A DNA stretch of 64,000 nt from Herbaspirillum sp. 3R11 (GCF_004563925.1 NZ_SPNJ01000001.1:1054001-1118000); one strand, 5' to 3'. Shown: positions 17,839 through 26,311, counted from the first letter of the stretch. Translations and numbers: made by a program. The notes: generated by a model not told the origin, from the sequence alone.

Positions 17839-18156
17839 ATGCCCGTCATCCGCATCATTACCGCCGTCAATTTCAACAAGCAAGGCCACGTGCAATACGT
17901 GCGTTGGGGATTGGCGGACACCGACACCAATCGCTGGACCAGCGCGCCGAGCGAAAGCCACATCATCCATGTGCTGGAAGCGCTCAAGTACGGCGAAGAG
18001 GTATGGACGATTTTTCCTGAAGGCGAACAGGTCGTGGCGGGGCCGCGCGTGCATACGGTGAAACTCAAGCCGGGATTGAAGACGATTGCCATCCTGCCGA
18101 CGGAAGGCGAAGAGCCGGGCTCGCGACATACGCTGGAGCGCTTGCCGGTGTTCTGA
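17839..18156 (+). CDS. Hypothetical protein, 105 residues, DUF3892-like
   Basis: The protein begins MPVIRIITAVNFNKQGHVQY and reads as a small beta-rich domain (RWGLADTDTNRWTSAPSE, then VHTVKLKPGLKTIAI). The opening ITAVnfn-x-G-hv pattern recalls DUF3892 proteins, but this is a loose match. It has no membrane segment or cysteine. It follows the binding protein by 63 bases with only a weak ribosome site, and a large inverted repeat follows it. Confidence 0.6.
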   Translation: MPVIRIITAVNFNKQGHVQYVRWGLADTDTNRWTSAPSESHIIHVLEALKYGEEVWTIFPEGEQVVAGPRVHTVKLKPGLKTIAILPTEGEEPGSRHTLERLPVF

Positions 18157-18235
18157 TGTGATGCAGCAGGGGATTAGTGCGGAAGGCGGGGCGGTGGTAA
18201 AGCCCGGCAAGGCCAAGTAAGGCCCGGTAAGGAGT

Positions 18236-18272
18236 TCATCCCCGGCAGTTTGCGTCCTGCGTCCGGGGATGA
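18236..18272. terminator. Inverted repeat between convergent genes, possible bidirectional terminator
   Basis: TCATCCCCGG and CCGGGGATGA are perfect ten-base arms with a 17-base loop, placed between two convergent genes. The location fits a shared terminator. There is no T-run on either side, so efficiency is uncertain. Confidence 0.5.
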
Positions 18273-18293
18273 TGTACAGATGACGGCGCTTGC

Positions 18294-18815
18294 TTATTTC
18301 TTCGGACGGCCGACCTTCAGCGGCGTCAAGCCTGCCAGCAGCGTCTTCAGCTTGCCGGTTTCCAGGTTCTTGATCAGCGATACGCCGATGCGAAGCAGAT
18401 CGCTCTTCTTGATTTCAAATCCGGCCTTGAGGCAGGCTTTCTTCACCTGGCCCAGGACTTCGTATTCGGTTTCCGGCATGGTGAAGCTGTCACGCACTTG
18501 CTTGACTTTCTTGAGCTTCAGTTCGGCCTTCTTTTCAATCTTGGCGACAGCTTTGGCAACCGGCTTCGTGACCGGCTTGACTGTGGTCTTGGCGATCGGC
18601 GCCAGCGGCTTCTTCAGTGCCGGAGCGACGGCCTTGACGACCGGTTTCTTGGCGGCGACGGTTTTGGCCGCGACTGCAGGCTTGGCTGCGATCTTCTTTA
18701 CGGCGGGCTTCTTTGCTGCAGGAGTCTTCGCTGCTGCCTTGATTGCCGGCTTAACTGCTGGCTTTGCTGCTGTTGCACGTACAGCTGGTTTTGCCTGAGG
18801 TTTTTGTGTTGCCAT
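18294..18815 (-). CDS. Histone H1-like lysine/alanine-rich DNA-binding protein
   Basis: The 173-residue protein starts MATQKPQAKPAVRATAAKPA after a clear AAGGGAGCAACC ribosome site at 18815; a longer frame lacks such a site. Residues 1-100 are almost only Ala, Lys, Pro, Val and Thr with repeated AAKK/AKP units, like bacterial H1 homologues and AlgP. Residues 105-173 form a different, conserved-looking domain (FTMPETEYEVLGQVKKACLK, ending VGRPKK). The tail probably condenses DNA and the C-terminal domain may give specificity or dimerise. It stands alone. Confidence 0.8.
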   Translation of the reverse strand: MATQKPQAKPAVRATAAKPAVKPAIKAAAKTPAAKKPAVKKIAAKPAVAAKTVAAKKPVVKAVAPALKKPLAPIAKTTVKPVTKPVAKAVAKIEKKAELKLKKVKQVRDSFTMPETEYEVLGQVKKACLKAGFEIKKSDLLRIGVSLIKNLETGKLKTLLAGLTPLKVGRPKK

Positions 18816-18973
18816 GGTTGCTCCCTTAAAAAATAATATAAACAATATATATTTTTTTGCCACATTCGGCAATCGCAAACGCGCTGCCCGCCTGATTTCA
18901 ACGTTTTTTGCCGATTTTGCTTTCAAATGAAAGCAATGTAATCGTTTTCATCGTCATTCGAACATGCATCGCA

Positions 18974-19732
18974 TCATGACGCATCTCCATCCGATAGCCA
19001 CTCCCTGACCTGCTGCGCCACCCAATCCGGTTCATCCAATGTGAGGTCATGCCCCGCGCTGTCATGCGCACGCAGCGGCGCTTGCCATTGCTGTGCCAGC
19101 TTTCGGGAACAGTGTGGATTGACCAGTTTGTCGCCCATCCCGCACAGTACCAGCAAGTCCGTCGCCGGCGCTTGCGGCGGCGCTTCGTAGCGCATCGCCG
19201 CCGACAACTGGCGCAGGGCGTTGGCGCGTGTCACCGGCTGTTCGCGCAGATAGCGCATCCATTCGCTGAGCAGGCGCGCCGGCGGATGGCGATTGCTGGT
19301 GAGTCGCAGGATGGTGCGTTCGCGCCATGTATCGTCGTCTGCGCCGATGGCCAGTCGCAGCAGCGTCGCGTAATTACGCGGTCGCAGACGCTGGTAGAAC
19401 GGACTGAACGGCCGCAGGCTGGTATTGATCAGCACCGCCTTTTCGATCTCGTCGGGATGGCACGTCGCCCAGTCGCAGGCGACCATGGCGCCGAGCGACA
19501 GCGCCAGCAGATTGTAGGGCGGAGCGATGCCGCGCTCCTGCAACTGGCCGCGGCAAGCTTCGACCATGTGGTGTACGTAGTCGGGACTGCGCCGGAGGTG
19601 CAGACTGCCATTGCCAGGCAGATCGAGCATGACGATCTCGGCCGTCGGCAAATAAGTCGCCAACACTTGTGGAAATTCCCCCCAGTGCCGGGTTTCGCGC
19701 ATGAGGCCGCGCAGCAGGATCCACGGCCTCAT
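18974..19732 (-). CDS. Alpha/beta hydrolase coupled to the M14 peptidase gene
   Basis: The 252-residue protein starts at 19732 (MRPWILLRGLMRETRHWGEF), where ATGA overlaps the stop of the upstream peptidase gene; a longer frame inside that gene is not credible. The fold is alpha/beta hydrolase with nucleophile elbow ALSLGA (Ser79), aspartate near GMGDKLV and histidine in SAGHDLTLDEP. There is no signal peptide. The translational coupling suggests it acts with the carboxypeptidase-like protein, perhaps on the same class of amide or ester. Confidence 0.82.
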   Translation of the reverse strand: MRPWILLRGLMRETRHWGEFPQVLATYLPTAEIVMLDLPGNGSLHLRRSPDYVHHMVEACRGQLQERGIAPPYNLLALSLGAMVACDWATCHPDEIEKAVLINTSLRPFSPFYQRLRPRNYATLLRLAIGADDDTWRERTILRLTSNRHPPARLLSEWMRYLREQPVTRANALRQLSAAMRYEAPPQAPATDLLVLCGMGDKLVNPHCSRKLAQQWQAPLRAHDSAGHDLTLDEPDWVAQQVREWLSDGDAS

Positions 19733-20724
19733 GCCGGCGTCACCCTGACCGGCGTGCTGCCGTCTTCGCTGGGCAGCCAGTGCTGATGCGCGCACGCGGC
19801 GCGTGTAAGGAAGTCGAACCACACCAGATGGCTGCGCAGCACGCGTTGCAAGCGGTGCGGCTTGTTCGGATTGAACATGCCGGCGCGTGTGAACAGTTGG
19901 CGCGGATTCTTCTTGACCCACCGCCACGAACCCATCTCCAGCGTCAGCGGGAGGAATACGTTGTCGGTCTCTGCCGAGGTCTGCAAATACAGGTAATCCC
20001 ACAAATCGCCATGCGTCAGGTATTGCATGCTCTGCGGCTCAAACAGGTAATTGTGATCAGCGTAGGTCTGGCTGAACAAGTCCTGGAGCGCCTGAATTTG
20101 CGGCATGTGACGTATCGGTTTGGAGCTGTGCGCGAACGGAAACCAGATGCGGTCTTGCAGGCCGAATCCGGAATGGCAATCCAGCGCGACGCTGAACTTG
20201 CGGCTGCTCAGTTCCTGCCGCACGACGTCGCACAGCGCCTGCGCCTCGGCCTGCATGGGCGCATCAGCCGGTCCGCGGTACCACGGCAGGCGTGCGCTGA
20301 AGCGTTGGCCGCCCAGCATGAAGGGGACTTTTTCCAGAGAGTCAACCGGCGCATTGCGCATCAGGTCGATGCCGTTGGCATTGCAGCGGGTGTTGTTCCA
20401 CATGCCGGCGGGATTGACCAGCGGCATGAAGATCAGGCGCACCGATTCGAGTTGATGGTGCAGCACCTTGTCCCACTTGAGGCGGCCCAGCAGGCTGCGC
20501 AGGAAGGCCAGCAAGATGCGCGTGCCGATGCGTTCCAGTCCATGCACGCCGCCGAAGAATCCGACCGCCGGCGCTTGCGGATCGCTGCTGCCGATGCTGA
20601 GTACATACACCGGGAAATGACGCCCTCGGAATTCGATGTTGCAGGCGGAGCGCGCTTCGAGCAGCGGCGCGCCGGCCTGGATGATGCGTTCCAGTTCAAT
20701 CAGTTCGGGTAGCTTCTGATCCAT
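19729..20724 (-). CDS. M14 family zinc carboxypeptidase-like metallopeptidase
   Basis: The 331-residue protein has the M14 zinc ligands HxxE at H61-E64 (GGVHGLERIG) and H184 (LDCHSGFG). It also has NPAGM and NGIDLMRN, the substrate-carboxylate region containing R123. The probable catalytic glutamate is in TLEMGSWRW. No signal peptide is visible, so it is cytoplasmic, as in succinylglutamate-desuccinylase and peptidoglycan-recycling branches. The downstream hydrolase overlaps by four bases. The true substrate is unknown. Confidence 0.87.
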   Translation of the reverse strand: MDQKLPELIELERIIQAGAPLLEARSACNIEFRGRHFPVYVLSIGSSDPQAPAVGFFGGVHGLERIGTRILLAFLRSLLGRLKWDKVLHHQLESVRLIFMPLVNPAGMWNNTRCNANGIDLMRNAPVDSLEKVPFMLGGQRFSARLPWYRGPADAPMQAEAQALCDVVRQELSSRKFSVALDCHSGFGLQDRIWFPFAHSSKPIRHMPQIQALQDLFSQTYADHNYLFEPQSMQYLTHGDLWDYLYLQTSAETDNVFLPLTLEMGSWRWVKKNPRQLFTRAGMFNPNKPHRLQRVLRSHLVWFDFLTRAACAHQHWLPSEDGSTPVRVTPA

Positions 20725-21010
20725 GCGGCTGCCGGCTCCTTGGGCGCAACGTCATTGTGGGGACTGTGGGGACTGCGGTCCGCAACTATTCTTGCACACA
20801 ATTGCGGCAGCAAAATGACAAGCGTGTTTCAAACGGATGACCGGGACGTCGTCGCCCAAAAAAAGGAGCCTGTCGCCGCCATCGTTGGAGAGGGCGAGGA
20901 CAGGCCAAGAGGGGGAAGGTGAATGAAAAAACTACTGCACACTACAGGAGGCTACGGCGCTGCAAAAAAACCTTTGGATTGCGGTGAATCAGGTGGAATG
21001 CAGACGTGAC

Positions 21011-21952
21011 TCAGGCAATCTTGGCCAGGCGCACCGGCGGCTGAACGACATTCTTTTCTTCTTCGGCGGCGTGGACCTCACGCAGGTATTCGCTGAATTC
21101 CTTGCCGACTTCGACGTGCTTGGCGCCCATGGCGACCGTGGCTTTCAGGTAGCCGAGTTTGGAGCCGCAGTCATAGCGCTGGCCTTCGTAACGATAGGCG
21201 AGCACGGTTTCATCACGCATCAGGTCGGCGATGCCGTCGGTCAGCTGGATTTCGCCGCCGGCGCCTTTGCCGATATTTTCAAGACGCTCGAAAATGCCCG
21301 GGGTCAGTACATAGCGACCTACCACAGCCAACGTGGAGGGGGCGACGTCCGGCGCCGGTTTTTCAACGATGCCGCTGATGACATCCAGGCGATCGCTATG
21401 GGCGCTGCCAGGGTTCGTGCTGACGATACCGTATTGCTTGGTGTCGCTGCGTGGTACGTCTTGCACCGCGAGCAGGCTCTTCTGTTCGGTATCGAACACG
21501 TCCAACATCTGCGCCAGCACGTTCTTGCCGCCTTCCGGCGCATCCATGAAGTCATCCGCCAGCACGACAGCGAACGGTTCGTCGCCGACCAGAGATTTGG
21601 CGCACAGCACGGCGTGGCCGAGACCCAGCGGCGCCGACTGGCGGATATAGACGCAATTGACATGCTTCGGAATGACGTTGCGTGCAAACTCCAGCAGCTT
21701 GGTCTTGCCGGCGGCTTCGAGTTCGCTTTCCAGTTCGTATGCCGTATCGAAATGATCTTCAATCGCGCGCTTGTTGCGGCCGGTGATGAAGATCATTTCG
21801 GTAATGCCCGCTGCAACGGCTTCTTCAACGGCGTACTGGATCAGCGGCTTGTCGACGATGGGCAGCATTTCTTTTGGTTGTGCTTTGGTGGCAGGCAAAA
21901 AGCGGCTACCGAGGCCCGCAACGGGGAAAACGGCTTTAGTGATTTTTTTCAT
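21011..21952 (-). CDS. galU: UTP--glucose-1-phosphate uridylyltransferase
   Basis: The 313-residue enzyme makes UDP-glucose from glucose-1-phosphate and UTP for polysaccharide and envelope synthesis. It begins [20 protein letters not shown] with the nucleotide-binding G-L-G-x-R-F-L-P motif and [14 protein letters not shown]. Later it has [11 protein letters not shown] and [11 protein letters not shown], all characteristic of bacterial GalU. The phosphoglucomutase gene that supplies its substrate lies 1.6 kb away on the other strand. Ribosome site AAGGAACATC precedes the ATG. Confidence 0.95.
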   Translation of the reverse strand: MKKITKAVFPVAGLGSRFLPATKAQPKEMLPIVDKPLIQYAVEEAVAAGITEMIFITGRNKRAIEDHFDTAYELESELEAAGKTKLLEFARNVIPKHVNCVYIRQSAPLGLGHAVLCAKSLVGDEPFAVVLADDFMDAPEGGKNVLAQMLDVFDTEQKSLLAVQDVPRSDTKQYGIVSTNPGSAHSDRLDVISGIVEKPAPDVAPSTLAVVGRYVLTPGIFERLENIGKGAGGEIQLTDGIADLMRDETVLAYRYEGQRYDCGSKLGYLKATVAMGAKHVEVGKEFSEYLREVHAAEEEKNVVQPPVRLAKIA

Positions 21953-22009
21953 GATGTTCCTTGATGATCGAACGAGGGACGAATATGGATTGAATGCAAG
22001 GACGGCCGG

Positions 22010-22213
22010 TCAGGATTGCTGCGCGGACGAACGTTGCTGACGTTTGGTCTTGTGCAGCGACACCAGCATTGCGCAGGAATGGAACAGCGGCGCCGCGCCG
22101 GGACAGGCCTGGCTCAGAAAGCCTGCAGCCAGAAAAGGCCACGAGGAACTGTTGTCAAAGCGGTTGCCAAGGCGGTCGTTGATGTGCGTTCGTACCTTAC
22201 GAAGTTGATGCAT
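22010..22213 (-). CDS. Possible small protein upstream of galU
   Basis: A 67-residue frame begins MHQLRKVRTHINDRLGNRFD after GGGGGAAACACC, a plausible ribosome site. It is basic with one short hydrophobic stretch (SSSWPFLAAGFLSQACPGAA). It would lie 57 bases upstream of galU in the same direction. I recognise no family, and it could be chance. Confidence 0.35.
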   Translation of the reverse strand: MHQLRKVRTHINDRLGNRFDNSSSWPFLAAGFLSQACPGAAPLFHSCAMLVSLHKTKRQQRSSAQQS

Positions 22214-22309
22214 GGTGTTTCCCCCGTTAATTAGTTGACGCCAGCATAAAAAATCCGACTAGTGTTTGGCTATAGGAAACATTCCTTTTGATTTGTAGGA
22301 ATTCGAGAA

Positions 22310-22362
22310 TGTAGGACAAGCCGTAAAGCCCCTGAACGCGTGCGCTTGCCGCTTGTCCTACA
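22310..22362. repeat. Perfect 12-bp inverted repeat with 29-base spacer
   Basis: TGTAGGACAAGC at 22310-22321 and GCTTGTCCTACA at 22351-22362 are exact reverse complements. The spacing would suit either a regulator dimer pair or a stem-loop in a transcript. Confidence 0.75.
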
Positions 22363-22381
22363 AGGGAATTGGCCGCTGTCC
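22356..22381 (+). promoter_or_regulatory. Shared upstream element, copy 1
   Basis: TCCTACAAGGGAAT, six bases, CTGTCC. The same pattern with one substitution occurs at 25324-25349 upstream of another small stress-type gene. It could be a binding site or an alternative-sigma promoter. Confidence 0.5.
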
Positions 22382-22517
22382 GATATTGCCGTTTCGGTCC
22401 GGCAAATAAGATTCTGTCAGCCGCTTGCAACTTCACTTGTGATGTTGGTTTGTGACGTCACACGTGGCATTGAGTTGCATCGCGGGTTTAAAGAAAAATA
22501 ACTTTGAAAGGAACATC

Positions 22518-22769
22518 ATGTCTCATGGAATTATTGTCTGGCTGATCATCGGCGCAGTAGCAGGCTGGCTGGCCGGCGTACTGGTCAAGGGCGGCGGCTT
22601 CGGCCTGCTGGTTGATATCCTGGTGGGTATCGTCGGCGCCTTCATCGGCGGCTGGCTGGCCGGTTTGCTGGGCATCGGCGTGGGCGGCGGCATCGCGGCT
22701 TCCATCGTTACCGCCACCATCGGTGCGGTTGTCCTTCTCCTGATTTTGCGACTGATCCGGCGCGCTTAG
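22518..22769 (+). CDS. GlsB/YeaQ/YmgE family stress-response membrane protein
   Basis: The 83-residue protein begins MSHGIIVWLIIGAVAGWLAG after AAAGGAACATC. It has three short glycine-rich membrane helices, with the typical GGFGLLVDILVGIVGAFIGG centre (positions about 27-46) and a basic C-terminus LRLIRRA. Relatives are transglycosylase-associated or envelope stress proteins induced by osmotic or acid stress. An earlier in-frame ATG at 22452 lacks a ribosome site and is not used. Confidence 0.9.
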   Translation: MSHGIIVWLIIGAVAGWLAGVLVKGGGFGLLVDILVGIVGAFIGGWLAGLLGIGVGGGIAASIVTATIGAVVLLLILRLIRRA

Positions 22770-22928
22770 CGTTCTCGCTTAGTGCTCCATTTGTCATCGC
22801 TTATTGATATACGGAAAAAGACAGCACAAAGAAGACTGCGGACGTTGTCACTCATGTATCGTTCGCAGTCGATATCTCGTGTACAGTCAAAACGTGCAGA
22901 AGATTCCTTCATTGCGGGAGTGAAGATC

Positions 22929-23288
22929 ATGCAGACCACAGAAACCACCGAGAGAATCATTTCCATCCATTCGTCACGTGTGTCGTCAGGCAGCACGACG
23001 AAGCCCACGCGTGCGCTTGCCACTGCGCCGCAGCCTTACCAGCCCAGCCAGCCTCACGTGCTGACCGAGGATGTCAAGGCGCAACTGGCGGAAGCCAATC
23101 AGCGACGCCGCGAAAATCTGTATCCGCGGTTGGCGCAGGCCCTGGCGACGGTAGAGCAAAGCAGCATCACGCGCAGCTATTCGGAAGAGCGTGCGATGTC
23201 CCTGCAAGAACTCGCAGCTGCCAACAAAGCGCGACGTAGCAGGTTGCGCGAAGCCGGTTATTCATTGCCGATGGTTAGCATGGCATAA
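22929..23288 (+). CDS. Hypothetical protein, 119 residues
   Basis: The protein starts MQTTETTERIISIHSSRVSS after GGGAGTGAAGATC. The first 45 residues are Ser/Thr/Pro-rich and probably disordered; the rest is helical and charged (LTEDVKAQLAEANQRRRENL, then SLQELAAANKARRSRLREAG). The EDVKAQLAEANQRRR and AAANKARRSRLREAG segments look like two similar helix motifs. No family is recognised. It sits in a run of stress-type small genes. Confidence 0.6.
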   Translation: MQTTETTERIISIHSSRVSSGSTTKPTRALATAPQPYQPSQPHVLTEDVKAQLAEANQRRRENLYPRLAQALATVEQSSITRSYSEERAMSLQELAAANKARRSRLREAGYSLPMVSMA

Positions 23289-23293
23289 GCCAT

Positions 23294-23322
23294 ATAACCA
23301 GCCTCATAACCAGCCTCATAAC
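23294..23322 (+). repeat. Tandem 12-bp repeat
   Basis: ATAACCAGCCTC occurs twice in a row (23294-23305 and 23306-23317), followed by ATAAC, six bases after the stop codon of the preceding small gene. Confidence 0.85.
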
Positions 23323-23581
23323 GCACGCAGTGGACGCAACGATCCGATTGTTTTTTTGCGTCAGTTCGTCGCAACATTTTCTCCGCCATTTCAGCGTTTA
23401 TACGGCTGCGCACGTCATCGACCGGGGTTGACGCCACGGCGCTACAATAGCGGGTCAGATGAATCCGATCCGCGTGCCGACCTGGTCGCGGCAGTGCCAA
23501 CCGTCATGTTGGCGAAGCCGGCGGTTGTGCCGCCGCTTCATCTCCTTAGCTTCACACCCTAATTCTGAGAAACGACACTAC

Positions 23582-25231
23582 ATGAGCAGCATCAGCCCTC
23601 TGGCCGGTCAACGCGCCGTTACTTCGTCCCTGGTCGACATTCCGGTGTTGGTGACCAGCTATTACAGCCTCCGTCCCGATGCGGGCATTGCCTCTCACCA
23701 GGTTGCATTCGGCACCTCGGGGCATCGCGGCAGCTCGCTCAATTACAGCTTCAATGAATGGCATGTGCTGGCGATCACCCAGGCCATTTGCGACTATCGC
23801 ACTGAAAACAACATCAACGGTCCGCTGTTCATCGGCATTGACACGCACGCCTTGTCGGCGCCGGCCTTTGCCAGCGCGCTTGAAGTGCTCGCCGCCAACG
23901 GCGTGCAGACCATGGTGTCGCGCGGCACGCCTTATACGCCGACGCCGGCGATATCGCACGCCATCCTGATGCACAATCGCATGCATCCGTCGGCGCAGGC
24001 CGATGGCATCGTCATCACGCCGTCGCACAATCCTCCCGATAACGGCGGTTTCAAGTACAACACGCCCAATGGCGGTCCGGCCGATACCGACGTCACCAGC
24101 TGGATCGAGAAGCGCGCCAACGTGTATCTTCAGAGCGCCGTGCGCGATGTCAAGCGAATTCCCTATGATCGTGCCCTGCGTGCCGCCAGCACGCATCAGT
24201 ACGACTACCTTGAGACCTACATCAACGATCTGCCCAACATCATCGACCTCAGTGCGATCCGCGATGCCGACATCAGCATCGGCGTTGATCCGCTGGGCGG
24301 TGCAGGTGTGCATTACTGGGGCGCGATCGCTGATCGCTACGACCTCAAGCTGACCGTCGTCAATCAGGAAGTGGATCCGACTTTCCGCTTCGTGCCGATG
24401 GACTGGGACGCGCAAATCCGCATGGATCCGTCGTCGCAATACGCCATGCGTGAACTGATTTCCCTGAAGGACAAATTCGATATCGCCTTTGCCTGCGACA
24501 CCGATCATGACCGTCACGGCATCGTCACCAAGAGCGTTGGCTTGATGCCGTCCAATCACTACTTGTCCGCTGCGGTGTCGTATCTGTTCCAGAACCGGCC
24601 GGAATGGCGCGCCGAGACCGGCGTCGGCAAGACGCTGGTCAGCAGCCAGATGATTGACCGCGTGGCGGCGCAGTTGCATCGCCCGCTGCAAGAGATGCCG
24701 ATCGGTTTCAAATGGTTTGTCGACGGACTGCAAGACGGCAGCCTCGGTTTTGGCTGCGAAGAGAGTGCAGGCGCCTCGTTCCTGCGTTTCGACGGCACGC
24801 CGTGGAGCACCGACAAGGACGGCATCACCGCCGCCTTGCTGGCCGCCGAAATGACGGCGCGCACCGGTCGCGATCCCGGCGAAATTTACCAGGGCCTGAC
24901 TGAGCAACTCGGTCGGCCGTGCAATGGCCGCATCGAAGCCGCAGCCACTCCGGAGCAAAAAAAGCTGCTGTCAAAACTGTCGGCCGAGAACGTGCGTTCC
25001 ACTCAACTGGCCGGAGAAGAAATCCGCCAGATCCTGACCAAGGCGCCGGCCAACGACAAAGCGTTCGGCGGCGTCAAGATCGTCACCGACAACGGTTGGT
25101 TTGCGGCACGTCCGTCCGGCACGGAGAGCATCTACAAGATTTACGCCGAAAGTTTCCGCGACGAGAAACATCTCGACAGCATCTTTGCCGAAGCCCAGGA
25201 AATCGTCAGCGCTGCGCTGGCGGGCGGCTGA
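23582..25231 (+). CDS. pgm: Phosphoglucomutase (alpha-D-glucose-1,6-bisphosphate-dependent)
   Basis: The 549-residue enzyme interconverts glucose-1-phosphate and glucose-6-phosphate. It starts MSSISPLAGQRAVTSSLVDI at 23582, and the longer frame is rejected because Pgm proteins begin here. The phosphoserine loop is seen as GIVITPSHNPPDNGG, the metal-binding loop as CDTDHDRHG, the sugar-binding loop as GCEESAGASF and the phosphate-binding loop as RPSGTES. Length is that of the bacterial Pgm family. Together with galU it supplies UDP-glucose. Confidence 0.95.
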   Translation: MSSISPLAGQRAVTSSLVDIPVLVTSYYSLRPDAGIASHQVAFGTSGHRGSSLNYSFNEWHVLAITQAICDYRTENNINGPLFIGIDTHALSAPAFASALEVLAANGVQTMVSRGTPYTPTPAISHAILMHNRMHPSAQADGIVITPSHNPPDNGGFKYNTPNGGPADTDVTSWIEKRANVYLQSAVRDVKRIPYDRALRAASTHQYDYLETYINDLPNIIDLSAIRDADISIGVDPLGGAGVHYWGAIADRYDLKLTVVNQEVDPTFRFVPMDWDAQIRMDPSSQYAMRELISLKDKFDIAFACDTDHDRHGIVTKSVGLMPSNHYLSAAVSYLFQNRPEWRAETGVGKTLVSSQMIDRVAAQLHRPLQEMPIGFKWFVDGLQDGSLGFGCEESAGASFLRFDGTPWSTDKDGITAALLAAEMTARTGRDPGEIYQGLTEQLGRPCNGRIEAAATPEQKKLLSKLSAENVRSTQLAGEEIRQILTKAPANDKAFGGVKIVTDNGWFAARPSGTESIYKIYAESFRDEKHLDSIFAEAQEIVSAALAGG

Positions 25232-25263
25232 CCGGCTTTTTTAATTTTTCTTTGATTTCCCCG

Positions 25264-25296
25264 GCGGCATGAGGCTTGCGCTTCATGCCGCGTTTT
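25264..25296 (+). terminator. Intrinsic terminator of pgm
   Basis: GCGGCATGA and TCATGCCGC form a nine-base stem extended by a G-T and a G-C pair, followed by GTTTTC. It starts 33 bases after the pgm stop codon, which fits a rho-independent terminator. Confidence 0.75.
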
Positions 25297-25323
25297 CGTT
25301 CTCACGCCGATTTCAGCAGATCC

Positions 25324-25349
25324 TCCTACAGGGGAATAAGTGCCTGTCC
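25324..25349 (+). promoter_or_regulatory. Shared upstream element, copy 2
   Basis: TCCTACAGGGGAAT, six bases, CTGTCC, matching 22356-22381 at 19 of the 20 defined positions. It lies 65 bases before the ATG of the next small gene. Confidence 0.5.
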
Positions 25350-25414
25350 TGCTGGCAAGCGGCCCGGTCCTCCTTAAGATGAACTATCCCGCATTTCATG
25401 TGAAGGAGTTCATC

Positions 25415-25591
25415 ATGCCCAGAGGCGATAAATCTTCCTATACCGACAAGCAGAAACGCCAGGCCGCGCATATCGAGGCCGGCTATGAAAAGCGTGGCGT
25501 CAGTCACAAAGAGGCGGAAAGCCGTGCATGGGCGACCGAGAACAAGGTGTCCGGCGGCGGCCGCAAGTCCGGTTCGGCGCGCAAGCACTGA
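25415..25591 (+). CDS. Small conserved protein of the type often labelled plasmid stabilisation protein
   Basis: The 58-residue protein begins MPRGDKSSYTDKQKRQAAHI after TGAAGGAGTTCATC. It continues with a helix, EAESRAWATENK, and a Gly/Ser/Lys tail. Near-identical short proteins occur in many Proteobacteria and are often named plasmid stabilization protein, without experimental support that I know of. It resembles stress-induced KGG-type proteins in composition. The start at 25415 is set by the ribosome site. Confidence 0.8.
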   Translation: MPRGDKSSYTDKQKRQAAHIEAGYEKRGVSHKEAESRAWATENKVSGGGRKSGSARKH

Positions 25592-25702
25592 ACATCAAGC
25601 ATCAGGAGCCACGAGATGTTTGCCGAAAGCATGATTCTGCACGCACTCACCGAGTGTGAGACGCAAGGTAAGCAGGCGAACCAACCAGGCAAGGAGTACA
25701 GC

Positions 25703-26161
25703 ATGACCGTCACCACAGAAAAAACGCAAGCGGAGCAGACTCAGACCCCGACTCAGACTCAAAGCCAGAGTCAGCAATCCGGGCAACCATCAGGTCAGCA
25801 GCAACCCCGTTCCCATTTTGTCGATCCGCTTGGCCGTCCTATCTATCAGGGCACGCCGCGCTTCACCGATCAGCAGGCCGGCGGTGATCTGACCGGTGAT
25901 GAATCCGATGCACGCGACGATAACTACGTTGAAACCGGCGCCGGCCAAAATGCACGGGATGTGTCCGCGCATGCCAGCAAGCTGCCGTCGGCGTCTACCG
26001 AGTTGCTTCGCTCCGCCGCAGTTGCGGCTCCGGTACCCGTGACCCCGACTCCATCGAAGAGCACTCCGGTGGAGCCTGACGGCACCGAAGATCCAGGCGC
26101 CAATGCCGACGACGGACTGGTTCCACGCAACGAGGACGGCGCCGGTTCCGAACAGCACTAA
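25703..26161 (+). CDS. Hypothetical disordered Gln/Thr/Pro-rich protein
   Basis: The 152-residue protein begins MTVTTEKTQAEQTQTPTQTQ, using the ATG at 25703 after AAGGAGTACAGC; an earlier in-frame ATG is less likely. Residues 10-40 are almost all Gln, Thr, Ser and Pro; one conserved-looking stretch, HFVDPLGRPIYQGTPRFTDQ, follows. The end is acidic (DGTEDPGANADDGLVP). No signal peptide, no membrane segment, no cysteine. Function unknown. Confidence 0.65.
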   Translation: MTVTTEKTQAEQTQTPTQTQSQSQQSGQPSGQQQPRSHFVDPLGRPIYQGTPRFTDQQAGGDLTGDESDARDDNYVETGAGQNARDVSAHASKLPSASTELLRSAAVAAPVPVTPTPSKSTPVEPDGTEDPGANADDGLVPRNEDGAGSEQH

Positions 26162-26311
26162 CGTGTACCGTGCCTGAGCCTGGCAATTTTCGCGTCATGC
26201 CCTGACGCGCCGGCGGCAGCTGTCCTCTCTGGAGTCAGCTGCCGTTGTCACAATTTCCTTCCGACATGTGCCTTCTCACATGGCCTGACATGTCATGACC
26301 GGAGAGCGCAC

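Larger units (their letters stand above)
22214..22517. other. Intergenic regulatory region upstream of the GlsB-like gene
   Basis: No gene is supported in these 304 bases. The region contains a 12-base perfect inverted repeat (22310-22321 and 22351-22362), whose right arm runs into an element that recurs upstream of another small gene (22356-22381). A smaller palindrome TTGCCG/CGGCAA lies at 22386-22405. It is likely the promoter region for the gene starting at 22518. Confidence 0.6.

Noticed and set aside
16096-18216. 706-codon leftward frame over the MOSC, binding-protein and DUF3892-like genes
   Set aside because: It runs across three rightward genes with clear motifs. Long antisense frames are expected in GC-rich DNA.
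20923-21009. 28-codon frame MKKLLHTTGGYGAAKKPLDC... after GGGGGAAGG
   Set aside because: A good ribosome site, but the frame is very short, not related to neighbours and runs into the galU 3' end. Not enough to call a gene.
23428-23448. TTGACG and TACAAT before pgm as a promoter
   Set aside because: The spacing is only nine bases, far from 17, so they cannot work as one sigma70 promoter.
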